Source of the DNA: Alphaproteobacteria bacterium
GTDB lineage: Bacteria > Pseudomonadota > Alphaproteobacteria > Rhizobiales > BM303
DNA: 37,990 nucleotides
Assembly (NCBI GenBank): GCA_024275895.1
Contig: JAJRYE010000076.1
Location: forward strand, 1-37,990
Direction of reading: 5' to 3'
Numbering within the stretch: position 1 is the first letter of the stretch; each line of letters begins with the position of its first letter. Shown piece after piece: positions 24,514 through 33,408 of the stretch. Under the pieces are notes generated by a model, which saw only the letters and a list, made by a program, of their open reading frames with translations, was not told the origin of the DNA and ran no database searches. The position numbers were made by a program, and so were the translations under genes.

Positions 24514-26715
24514 ATGACCGGTTCAGTTCCAGCAAAAGAAATCAGGGCGATTGTCAGCGGCAATCAGGCCGATCCGTTTGCATGGCTCGGCATGCATGTT
24601 ACCGGGGGCGGGCTTGTGGTGCGCGCTTTTTTGCCCTGCGCCAGCAAGGTTCAGCTCATTGACGCAACAAGCGCAAAACCGGTCGCGGATATGGTCCGTA
24701 TTCATGATGACGGCCTGTTTGAGGCCTCTCTTGCCGATGCGGCCCCCTTTGACTATCGTCTGCGCCGCTTCGCGGGCGGCGGGCATCAGGACATTGCCGA
24801 CCCCTATGCCTTCGCGCCGGTTCTGGGCGAGATTGATCGCTATCTTTTATCCGAAGGCACCCATTACCGTTCCTATGAAAAACTGGGCGCGCATGTCGCC
24901 GCGATCGGCGGGGTGGACGGGGTCGCCTTCGCGCTCTGGGCCCCCAATGCGCGGCGGGTGAGCGTGGTCGGCGATTTCAACGGCTGGGACGGGCGGTGCC
25001 ATGCCATGCGCCTGCATCCGGGCTGCGGCATCTGGGAGATTTTTATCCCCGGCATTGGCGAAGGCGCTCTGTACAAATTCGAGATCAAGGGCGCGGATGG
25101 TGCATTGCTGCCTCTAAAGGCCGATCCTTACGCGTTTTATATGGAGCAATCCCCCGGCACCGCCTCGATTGTGCATGATATCAACGGCTTTGACTGGAGC
25201 GACAAGGACTGGTTTGACGAGCGGGCGGCGAAAAACCGCCGCGATGCGCCGATCAGTATCTACGAAGTGCATCTGGGATCATGGCGGCGCAAGCCTGAAG
25301 ACGCCAACCGGGTACTCAACTATCGTGAACTGGCCGACAGCCTGATCCCCTATGTCAAATCCATGGGCTTTAGCCATATCGAGCTTCTGCCCGTTACCGA
25401 ATTTCCCTTTGATGGCTCCTGGGGTTACCAGCCGATAGGGCTGTTTGCCCCCACCAGCCGCTACGGGGCACCCGATGATTTCCGCCATTTCGTCGATCGC
25501 TGCCACGCGCAAGGCATCGGGATTATCCTCGACTGGGTTGTGGGGCATTTCCCCGAAGACCCGCACGGGCTCGGGCTTTTCGACGGTACGCATCTGTTTG
25601 AACATGCCGATCCGCGCATGGGGCGGCACGCCGACTGGGGCACGCTGATCTATAATTTTTCCCGCGCCGAAGTGGCCAATTACCTGCTGGCCAATGCGCT
25701 GTTCTGGCTGGAACAATATCATATTGACGGGCTTCGCGTCGATGCTGTGGCCTCGATGCTTTATCTCGATTACAGCCGCAAGGAGGGCGAATGGCTCCCC
25801 AATGAGCGGGGGGGCAATGAAAATTTCGGCGCGGCGGCATTCCTGCGCCGTCTCAACGAACTGGTTTATTCCCACCATCCAGGAGCCTTCACGGTGGCCG
25901 AAGAATCCACCTCATGGCCAAAGGTCTCGCAGCCCACGGATACGGGCGGGCTGGGCTTTGGCTACAAATGGAATATGGGCTGGATGAATGACAGCCTCGA
26001 TTATATCTCCCATGAGCCGGTACACCGCAAATATCACCATAACGAGCTGACCTTTTCACTCATCTATGCCTTTAGCGAAAATTTTGTCCTGCCCGTTTCC
26101 CATGATGAAGTCGTGCATGGCAAAGGCTCGCTTCTGGCGCGCATGCCCGGCGATGAATGGCAGCAATTTGCCAATATGCGGCTTTATCTGGCCTATATGT
26201 TCACCCATCCGGGCAAGAAACTGCTGTTTATGGGCTGTGAGTTCGCGCAAGGGAGCGAGTGGGATTACCGCACCTCTCTGGACTGGCATCTTGCGGATTT
26301 GCCGCAGCATCAGGGCATCCAGATTCTGGTGCGCGATCTCAACCGGCTCTACCGCGACATCCCGGCGCTGCACCTTAAAGATTGCGAGGGGGAGGGGTTT
26401 TCCTGGATTGAAGCCAATGATTCAGAACAAAGCGTTCTGAGCTATACCCGCCATGGGGAGCGCCGCGAGGATGCCGTGATTGTAGTGTGCAATTTCACCC
26501 CGGTGCCGCGCGAAAATTATCAGATCGGCGTGGCTTCACAAGGGGCTTATGAGGAGTTGCTCAACACCGATTCGCATTTTTATGGCGGCTCGGACAAGGG
26601 CAATCTGGGCGCTGTTCGGGCCGGGCTTGAGCCCGCGCATGGATTGCCGTTCTCACTGCGGGTTACGTTGCCGCCGCTTGGCGTTGTTGTTTTCCGGCGC
26701 AATCCTGAAGCATGA
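24514..26715 (+). CDS. glgB: 1,4-alpha-glucan branching enzyme
   Basis: GlgB cuts alpha-1,4 chains and rejoins them by alpha-1,6 links in glycogen. The 733-residue protein has the N1 and N2 beta domains (about 1-220, with FALWAPNARRVSVVGDFNGWDG), the GH13 barrel and a C-terminal beta domain. Catalytic residues are Asp410 (GLRVDAVASML) and Glu463 (VAEESTSWP), and the third acid lies in PVSHDEVVHGKGSL; the 53-residue distance between the first two equals that in E. coli GlgB (405 and 458). It is the first long gene of glgB-glgX-malQ and overlaps glgX by ATGA. Length is as expected. Confidence 0.97.
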   Translation: MTGSVPAKEIRAIVSGNQADPFAWLGMHVTGGGLVVRAFLPCASKVQLIDATSAKPVADMVRIHDDGLFEASLADAAPFDYRLRRFAGGGHQDIADPYAFAPVLGEIDRYLLSEGTHYRSYEKLGAHVAAIGGVDGVAFALWAPNARRVSVVGDFNGWDGRCHAMRLHPGCGIWEIFIPGIGEGALYKFEIKGADGALLPLKADPYAFYMEQSPGTASIVHDINGFDWSDKDWFDERAAKNRRDAPISIYEVHLGSWRRKPEDANRVLNYRELADSLIPYVKSMGFSHIELLPVTEFPFDGSWGYQPIGLFAPTSRYGAPDDFRHFVDRCHAQGIGIILDWVVGHFPEDPHGLGLFDGTHLFEHADPRMGRHADWGTLIYNFSRAEVANYLLANALFWLEQYHIDGLRVDAVASMLYLDYSRKEGEWLPNERGGNENFGAAAFLRRLNELVYSHHPGAFTVAEESTSWPKVSQPTDTGGLGFGYKWNMGWMNDSLDYISHEPVHRKYHHNELTFSLIYAFSENFVLPVSHDEVVHGKGSLLARMPGDEWQQFANMRLYLAYMFTHPGKKLLFMGCEFAQGSEWDYRTSLDWHLADLPQHQGIQILVRDLNRLYRDIPALHLKDCEGEGFSWIEANDSEQSVLSYTRHGERREDAVIVVCNFTPVPRENYQIGVASQGAYEELLNTDSHFYGGSDKGNLGAVRAGLEPAHGLPFSLRVTLPPLGVVVFRRNPEA

Positions 26716-28805
26716 ATTCAAGGCTCAAACTCGGTCCGGGACGCTCCTTTCCGCTCGGGGCGCATCTTGACGGCAAAGGTGCAAATTTCGCCCTGTTTTC
26801 CGAACATGCCGAAAAGATGCAATTGTGCCTGTTTTCACCCGATGGAAAGGAGGAAACCGCGCGCCTTGAACTGACACGCGGCGCGGACGCTATATGGTGC
26901 GGCTATCTTGAAGGGGCGCGGCCGGGGCTGCTCTACGGCTACCGGGCCTCGGGGCCTTACGATCCGCATAACGGCCACCGCTTTAACGCCAACAAGCTGC
27001 TGGTTGATCCCTATGCCAGGGCTCTGAGCGGCCGCATTATCAATCATGACGCCAATTTCGGCTTTATCGCCGGGGATGAACGGGAAGATTTGTCTTTTGA
27101 CCCCCGCAACAACGCCGCCTATATGCCCAGGGCGGTACTGACCGCGCCCTTGCGCCGCCAGGAGGCGGAATTTTCCCGCCCTTTTACGCCGTTGGCGCAA
27201 AGCATCCTTTACGAGATTCATGTGCGCGGCGCGACCATGGCGCGCGGTGACATCCCGGCAGCCTTGCGCGGCACATATGAAGCTCTGGGCAGCGATCCCA
27301 TGCTGCGCCATTTTCAGAATTTGGGCATAACGGCCATCGAGCTTTTGCCCGTTTTTGCCTTTGCCGATGAGCCGCATCTGGTGCGCGCGGGACTGCGGAA
27401 CTACTGGGGCTATAATCCCTATTGCTTCTTCGCGCCCGAAACCCTTTACGGGGGCGGCGATGCGGTGGCGGGATTTCGCGAACTGGTGCGGCGCTTTCAC
27501 GGCGCCGGGATCGAGGTCATTCTCGATGTTGTCTATAACCACAGCGCCGAAGGCGGCGCTCTGGGGCCGACCTTTTCGCTAAAAGGTCTTGATAACGCAA
27601 GCTATTACGCATTGATGCCTGGCGACAAGCGCCAATATCTCAATTATACCGGCTGCGGCAATATGCTGAATATGTCCCATCCGCGCGTCTTGCAGATGGT
27701 GATGGATTCGCTGCGTTACTGGGCAGCGGATATGGGGGTGGACGGTTTCCGCTTTGATCTGGGCCTCACTCTGGCGCGCGGCGCTTCAGGCTTTGATCCC
27801 CATGCGCCGCTCTTTAGTGCTATTGATCAGGACCCGGTTCTGGCCGCAACAAAGCTGTTCGCCGAGCCCTGGGATCTGGGGCCGGACGGCTACCAGCTAG
27901 GCGGTTTTCCCGCCCGCTGGTCGGAATGGAATGACCGCTACCGCGACGCCGTCCGCACCTTCTGGCGCGGGGACGGCGGGGCGGCGGGCGAGCTTGCCAG
28001 CCGGCTCACCGGCTCGCAGGACCTCTTTCCCCGCCGCACGCCGCAGGCGAGCCTCAACGCCGTTACCGCCCATGACGGTTTTACCCTTGCCGATCTGGTC
28101 AGTTATGAAAAAAAGCACAATGAGGCCAATCTGGAGGGCAACCGGGACGGTACGGACCATAATCTGAGCTGGAATTGCGGCTTTGAGGGCAAGACCTCGG
28201 ATCCGCAAATCCTGCAAACCAGACAGCGCCGGAAACGCAACCTGATCGCCACCCTGCTTCTCTCGCAGGGCGTTCCGATGTTGCTGGGCGGCGATGAGCT
28301 GGGACGCTCCCAGGGCGGAAACAACAACGCTTATTGCCAGGACAATGAAACAAGCTGGCTTGACTGGTCAATGGCGGGAGACGACGACCCGGCATTTTAC
28401 GGGTTCGTCAAAACCATGATTGCCATCCGCAAGGATCACTGCATATTCCAGCGGTCGGATTTTTTCTCGGGAAAGCCAAAAGCCGGCGCTTTGAAAGATA
28501 TCTCCTGGTGGTCGAAAACGGGTCATGAACTGACCCGGGCCGATTGGGACGACCCGCATTTGAGCTGCTTCGGGTTTCATCTTGATGGCACCGGCAATGG
28601 ATCGCATTTGCTGATTTTACTCAACGCGCATGATGCTGATATCGAATTCCGGCTTCCGGCCATTTGCGCCGGGCACCGGTGGTTATGCCTCGTGGATACC
28701 TCCTGCTGCCATGAGGGGGTTGAAAAACGCATTGCCGGCAAGGCATCGGCATATCCGCTTCAGGCCCATAGTCTTGTAATTCTGAGGGCCGGAGAAAAGG
28801 CATGA
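26712..28805 (+). CDS. glgX: Glycogen debranching enzyme
   Basis: GlgX hydrolyses alpha-1,6 links of short outer chains left by phosphorylase. The 697-residue protein has an N-terminal carbohydrate-binding beta domain (FALFSEHAEKMQLCLFSPDG), a GH13 isoamylase-type barrel with EVILDVVYNHSAEG, nucleophile Asp349 in GFRFDLGLTLARG, acid Glu385 in LFAEPWDLG and Asp455 in TAHDGFTLADLVSYEKKHN, and a C-terminal beta domain. Start and stop overlap glgB and malQ by ATGA, so the three proteins are translated as a coupled set. Length is typical for GlgX. No anomaly is seen. Confidence 0.96.
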   Translation: MNSRLKLGPGRSFPLGAHLDGKGANFALFSEHAEKMQLCLFSPDGKEETARLELTRGADAIWCGYLEGARPGLLYGYRASGPYDPHNGHRFNANKLLVDPYARALSGRIINHDANFGFIAGDEREDLSFDPRNNAAYMPRAVLTAPLRRQEAEFSRPFTPLAQSILYEIHVRGATMARGDIPAALRGTYEALGSDPMLRHFQNLGITAIELLPVFAFADEPHLVRAGLRNYWGYNPYCFFAPETLYGGGDAVAGFRELVRRFHGAGIEVILDVVYNHSAEGGALGPTFSLKGLDNASYYALMPGDKRQYLNYTGCGNMLNMSHPRVLQMVMDSLRYWAADMGVDGFRFDLGLTLARGASGFDPHAPLFSAIDQDPVLAATKLFAEPWDLGPDGYQLGGFPARWSEWNDRYRDAVRTFWRGDGGAAGELASRLTGSQDLFPRRTPQASLNAVTAHDGFTLADLVSYEKKHNEANLEGNRDGTDHNLSWNCGFEGKTSDPQILQTRQRRKRNLIATLLLSQGVPMLLGGDELGRSQGGNNNAYCQDNETSWLDWSMAGDDDPAFYGFVKTMIAIRKDHCIFQRSDFFSGKPKAGALKDISWWSKTGHELTRADWDDPHLSCFGFHLDGTGNGSHLLILLNAHDADIEFRLPAICAGHRWLCLVDTSCCHEGVEKRIAGKASAYPLQAHSLVILRAGEKA

Positions 28806-30892
28806 ATGAAGCGCAATTGCTTGATCACCTTTGTGATCTGGCGGGGATTGAGACCTCTTACTGGGATCTTGGCGGCACGCGCATTGAGGTTGCGGACAGC
28901 ACCAAACACCATCTTCTGAAGGCGATGGGATATGAAACCGGCAGCGATAAAGCGCTCAGGAGCGGCATAAATGCCATTGAGCGAGGTCGGTGGTGCCGCC
29001 TTCTAGAGCCGGTTTATGTGCTGCGGCAGGGGGGCGCAGCCGCTATCACCGTCACATTTTGCCCGGAAAACCGGGCGCATGAGCTGCGCTGGCGGCTGGA
29101 CTGTGAAAACGGCCGGGACGTATCGGGCAAGCTGGGCGTAAATGAGCTTGAAGAGCTTGAAACCCGCCGCATTGAAGGGCGTGATTATATCCGCCGCCGG
29201 ATGCATCTGCCCCCTGATCTGCCGCTCGGTTATCATGATATTGTCCTGACCATCGGCGGAGTGAAAGCCGCCAGCCGGATTATCGTAACCCCTGAAAAGG
29301 CCTACCGGCCCGATATCATGAACGGACATAAAATCTGGGGGGCGGCACATCAGCTTTATTCGCTGCGCGGGGAAAAAAACCAGGGGATCGGCGATTTTTC
29401 CGATCTTGCGCGGCTTGGCGGCGCGGTGGCCGGTGCGGGCGGCGCGCTTCTGGGGCTCAACCCGCTGCACGCGCTGTTTTTATCTGCGCCGGAAAAGGCC
29501 AGCCCCTATGCCCCCTCCAGCCGCATTTTCATCAACCCGCTTTATATAGATATCACGGCAATCGCCGAATTTAATGACTGCCCGGAGGCACGCGAAGGCT
29601 TGCAAACCGGCCCTCTGGCTGCGGCCCTGAGCACGGCGCAAAAAGCTGACCGGGTTGATTACGAAGCGGTTTGCAACATCAAGCTGCAAATCCTGCGGCG
29701 CGTTTTTACATGGTTTAAAGCCCGTGCATACGGGGACCGCATTGCAGAATTTGGCCGTTTCACAAAAGAGGGCGGAGAAAAACTGCGTCAATTTGCGCTT
29801 TATCAGGCCCTGGAGGCGCATTTTTGTGCCCCGGCGCAGGACTGGCCGCAAGCATATCATGATTCGGGCAGCAAGGAGGTGGCCGCATTTGCCGATGAAA
29901 ACCCAAAAGAAATTTCCTTTCACATCTGGTTGCAATGGCTGGCGCGGAACCAGCTTGCCAGAGCCGCCGCGCATGGCCGCAAGCGGGGACTGACGGTCGG
30001 CCTTTACGGCGATCTTGCGGTTGGCGTCGATGCCTGGGGCGCCGATGCCTGGGGCAGCGACGGGATCTATGTCAAAGGGGCCGTGTTCGGCGCTCCGCCT
30101 GACCCGTTTTCGGCCGAAGGGCAGAACTGGGGCATGCCACCGCTTGATCCGATGCGATTGCGCGCGGCGGCCTATCAGCCCTTTATCGATATCCTGCGCG
30201 CCAATATGCGCCATATGGGGGCGTTGCGGATTGACCATGTGATGTGGTTGCAGCGCATGTTCTGGATCCCACAAGGGGAAAGAGCGGTGCAGGGCGCTTA
30301 TATCCGTTATCCGGTTGATGATTTGATGCGGATTTTGGCGCTGGAGAGCCGGCGCAATGCCTGCCTTGTGATCGGCGAGGACCTTGGTACCGTGCCGGAA
30401 GGCTTTGCGGACAGGATGGCGGTATACGGGATTTTATCCTACCAGCTGATGCGTTTCGAGCGCTATCCCGGCGGGCTGTTCAAGCGCCCGTCAACTTACC
30501 CGGAAAATGCCCTTGCCATGTTCGGCTCCCATGACCTGCCCCCCATTGCCGGTTACTGGGAGGGCAAAGATATCGATGATGCCACGCGCCCGCAGCGCCG
30601 CAGTGAACTTGAAATGCTCATCAATGCCTTGCGCGATCAAAATCTGTGGCCGGAGCATTGCGATATGGCGGCCATCATTCTTGCCATTCACCGCTATCTG
30701 GCACGGACACCCAGCGCCTTGATGATGGTCAATCTGGAAGATGTTCTGGCCATGCGCGAGCAGGTCAATGTCCCCGGCACTTTTCTTGAGCGCCCCAACT
30801 GGCGCTGCAAGCTGAGCGCCGGTGCAGAAGAAATCAAAGCCCGTCTGGCTGAACTTGGCCCGGCCTTGCAAAAAGAACGCGCCGCGTCCTGA
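28802..30892 (+). CDS. malQ: 4-alpha-glucanotransferase (amylomaltase)
   Basis: MalQ transfers maltodextrin units between chains and recycles the small oligosaccharides produced by GlgX. The 696-residue GH77 protein has an N-terminal beta domain (about 1-150) and the catalytic barrel with SSRIFINPLYID, the nucleophile Asp478 in ALRIDHVMWLQRMFWIP, the acid Glu in VIGEDLGTVP and Asp in FGSHDLPPIAGYW. It is the last gene of the plus-strand glycogen operon and converges on glgP with only 12 bp between stops, so no separate terminator fits there. It replaces the phosphotransfer partners often seen in minimal glycogen operons. Confidence 0.95.
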   Translation: MNEAQLLDHLCDLAGIETSYWDLGGTRIEVADSTKHHLLKAMGYETGSDKALRSGINAIERGRWCRLLEPVYVLRQGGAAAITVTFCPENRAHELRWRLDCENGRDVSGKLGVNELEELETRRIEGRDYIRRRMHLPPDLPLGYHDIVLTIGGVKAASRIIVTPEKAYRPDIMNGHKIWGAAHQLYSLRGEKNQGIGDFSDLARLGGAVAGAGGALLGLNPLHALFLSAPEKASPYAPSSRIFINPLYIDITAIAEFNDCPEAREGLQTGPLAAALSTAQKADRVDYEAVCNIKLQILRRVFTWFKARAYGDRIAEFGRFTKEGGEKLRQFALYQALEAHFCAPAQDWPQAYHDSGSKEVAAFADENPKEISFHIWLQWLARNQLARAAAHGRKRGLTVGLYGDLAVGVDAWGADAWGSDGIYVKGAVFGAPPDPFSAEGQNWGMPPLDPMRLRAAAYQPFIDILRANMRHMGALRIDHVMWLQRMFWIPQGERAVQGAYIRYPVDDLMRILALESRRNACLVIGEDLGTVPEGFADRMAVYGILSYQLMRFERYPGGLFKRPSTYPENALAMFGSHDLPPIAGYWEGKDIDDATRPQRRSELEMLINALRDQNLWPEHCDMAAIILAIHRYLARTPSALMMVNLEDVLAMREQVNVPGTFLERPNWRCKLSAGAEEIKARLAELGPALQKERAAS

Positions 30893-30904
30893 AGCCCTGG
30901 CTGT

Positions 30905-33397
30905 TCAGGATTTTGCCAGCGGTTCGACATTCCAGATATTTCGCGCGTAATCATGGATTGAACGATCAGAGGAAAACGCGCCCAGACGCGCCACATTGAG
31001 CACCGCCTTGCGCGCCCAGCCCGGCACATCGGTATAGGCGGTATCGACCTCATCCTGACAGGCCATATATGAGGCGTAATCAGCCAGCAGCATATAGTGA
31101 TCGCCGTGATCGAGCAGGGCGTGATAAATCCCCAGATAGCGGTCCATCTCGTGCGGCGAGAAAAAGCCTTGCCCGATCATGTCGAGGGCGCGTTTAAGCT
31201 CCGCATTGGCGTGATACACCTCCCAGGGCGAATAACCCTCGCGGCGGCGGCTTTCCACCTCTTGCGCCTTGAGGCCGAAAATAAAGATATTCTCCGCCCC
31301 CGCCGCCTCGGCAATCTCGATATTGGCGCCGTCAAGGGTGCCGATGGTGAGCGCGCCGTTCAGCGCCAACTTCATATTGCCGGTACCTGAAGCTTCCATC
31401 CCGGCGGTGGAGATTTGCTCGGACAAATCCGAGCCGGGAATGATAATCTCGGCCCTCGCGACGGAATAATCGGGGATGAAGACTACTCTCAGATAATCCC
31501 CGGCCACCGGATCGGCATTGATCCGCGCCGCCACATCATGGATGAGGCGGATGATCAGCTTGGCCATGAAATAGCCCGGAGCCGCTTTTCCGGCGAAGAT
31601 GATAACGCGCGGAGCCACGGGCAACCGGCCCTCGCGGATGCGATTATAGCGGGTGATGATGTGCAGCACGTTCAGGAGCTGGCGCTTGTATTCATGGATG
31701 CGCTTGATTTGCGCATCAAACAGGAAGGCCGGATCGACATCAATACCGGTTTCCTTGCCTATCAGCGCCGCCAGACGTACCTTGTTGGCGGCCTTTATCG
31801 CCATGAACCGGGTTTTAAAAGCATCGTCATCCACCAGGGGCTCAAGCCGGGAGAGCTGCGATAAATCCCGCGGCCACTCCGCGCCGATATGCTCGCTGAT
31901 GAGGGCCGAGAGGAGCGGGTTGGCCTGCAACAGCCAGCGGCGCGGGGTGATGCCATTGGTGACATTGATAAATTTGCCCGGATACATTTCATCAAATTCG
32001 GGGAACATATTGGTGCGCAAAAGCTCGGTATGCAGTTTGGCCACCCCGTTGACCTTTTGCGAGCCGACAATGGCCAGATGCGCCATGCGGGCGCTTTGCT
32101 CATGATCGTCAATCAGCGAAAGCGTGCGCAATTTCGCCGCGTCGCCGGGCCAGATGTTCTGAACTTTCTTGAGAAACTGGGCATTGATGCGGTAGATAAT
32201 CTCCAGATGTAGCGGCAGGACATGGCGCAGCATCGCCACCGGCCAGCGCTCCAGTGCCTCGGGCAGCAAGGTGTGATTGGTAAAGGCGAAGGTGCTGGAG
32301 GTGATCGCCCACGCCTTGTCCCAGCGATAGCCATGATCATCCATCAGCAAATGCATCAATTCGGCAATGGCCAGGGCCGGATGGGTATCGTTAAGCTGAA
32401 TAACGGTTTTTTCCGCCAGCGTGTCGAGATCCTCATGGTCGCGCAAGAAGCGGGCAATGATGTCCTGCAAGGAGGAGCTGACGAAGAAATACTCCTGTTT
32501 GAGGCGCAATTCCTGCCCCGAAAGGGTGGAATCGTCCGGGTAGAGAATTTTGGACAGGGTTTCGGATTCGGTCTTGGCCTCGACCGCCTTGATATAATCG
32601 CCCTGATTGAATTTTTGCAGGTCAAAATCCCCGGTGGCGCGCGCCGTCCACAGGCGCAGATTGGTCACATTGTCATTGCCGTAACCGGCAATCGGCATGT
32701 CATAGGCCATGGCGATCACCGGCTCGGCGTCGAGCCATTCACAGCGGCGATGGCCATCCTCGTTTTCAACACACTGGCTGCGACCGTAAAACTTGACCTT
32801 GTAAACCACATCGGGGCGCTTGAATTCCCACGGATTGCCGTGGCGCAGCCAGTTGTCGGGATGCTCGATCTGCTGGCCGTCCCGGATGGATTGCGAGAAC
32901 AGGCCAAAATCATAGCGCACCCCGTAGCCGAAACCGGGATAGCCATGGGTGACCATGGATTCCAGATAGCACGCCGCCAGACGGCCCAGACCGCCATTGC
33001 CAAGAGCCGGGTCATGCTCGATCTCGATCAGGGTATCCAGATTCTGCCCCAGACCGGCCAACGCGTCGCGCACCTTGCCCTGTATCCCCAGATCAAGCAG
33101 GTTCTTGTTCAACTGCCGCCCGAGCAGATATTCCATTGAAAGATAATAGACCCGGCGCGATTTATTGGCGTACTGGGCGCGAGTGGTGTTGATATAGCGC
33201 TCGCTCAATATTCCTCTGAGCAGGAAGCAGAGGGCGTAATACCAGTCCTGATGGGTGGCAAAGGCCGGGTCCTTGCCGACCGAATGCACCATATAGGTAA
33301 TCAGCAGTTCCTTTAAGGCTTCAACATTGTTGAACTGAAGGAGGTACTTTTCCGGCGCGTTCACGCCGGCAAGCGTGGTGAGGGGAGTATCCTGCAT
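30905..33397 (-). CDS. glgP: Glycogen/maltodextrin phosphorylase
   Basis: GlgP releases glucose-1-phosphate from alpha-1,4 ends. The 830-residue GT35 protein shows SRRVYYLSMEYLLGRQLNKNLLDLG near residue 80, GNGGLGRLAACYLES, IQLNDTHPALAIAELM, AHLAIVGSQKVNGVAKLH, KRIHEYKRQLLN and the pyridoxal-phosphate lysine Lys676 in GTGNMKLALNGALTIGT. It lies 11 bp downstream of glgA in the same direction, so both are probably co-transcribed. The N-terminus begins MQDTPLTTL, and a weak GATCGAG stands before the ATG. Confidence 0.97.
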   Translation of the reverse strand: MQDTPLTTLAGVNAPEKYLLQFNNVEALKELLITYMVHSVGKDPAFATHQDWYYALCFLLRGILSERYINTTRAQYANKSRRVYYLSMEYLLGRQLNKNLLDLGIQGKVRDALAGLGQNLDTLIEIEHDPALGNGGLGRLAACYLESMVTHGYPGFGYGVRYDFGLFSQSIRDGQQIEHPDNWLRHGNPWEFKRPDVVYKVKFYGRSQCVENEDGHRRCEWLDAEPVIAMAYDMPIAGYGNDNVTNLRLWTARATGDFDLQKFNQGDYIKAVEAKTESETLSKILYPDDSTLSGQELRLKQEYFFVSSSLQDIIARFLRDHEDLDTLAEKTVIQLNDTHPALAIAELMHLLMDDHGYRWDKAWAITSSTFAFTNHTLLPEALERWPVAMLRHVLPLHLEIIYRINAQFLKKVQNIWPGDAAKLRTLSLIDDHEQSARMAHLAIVGSQKVNGVAKLHTELLRTNMFPEFDEMYPGKFINVTNGITPRRWLLQANPLLSALISEHIGAEWPRDLSQLSRLEPLVDDDAFKTRFMAIKAANKVRLAALIGKETGIDVDPAFLFDAQIKRIHEYKRQLLNVLHIITRYNRIREGRLPVAPRVIIFAGKAAPGYFMAKLIIRLIHDVAARINADPVAGDYLRVVFIPDYSVARAEIIIPGSDLSEQISTAGMEASGTGNMKLALNGALTIGTLDGANIEIAEAAGAENIFIFGLKAQEVESRRREGYSPWEVYHANAELKRALDMIGQGFFSPHEMDRYLGIYHALLDHGDHYMLLADYASYMACQDEVDTAYTDVPGWARKAVLNVARLGAFSSDRSIHDYARNIWNVEPLAKS

Positions 33398-33408
33398 AAT
33401 CTCGATCT

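Noticed and set aside
32222-33139. Open frame of 305 codons on the plus strand opposite glgP
   Set aside because: It lies wholly within glgP, shows no domain and no operon context.
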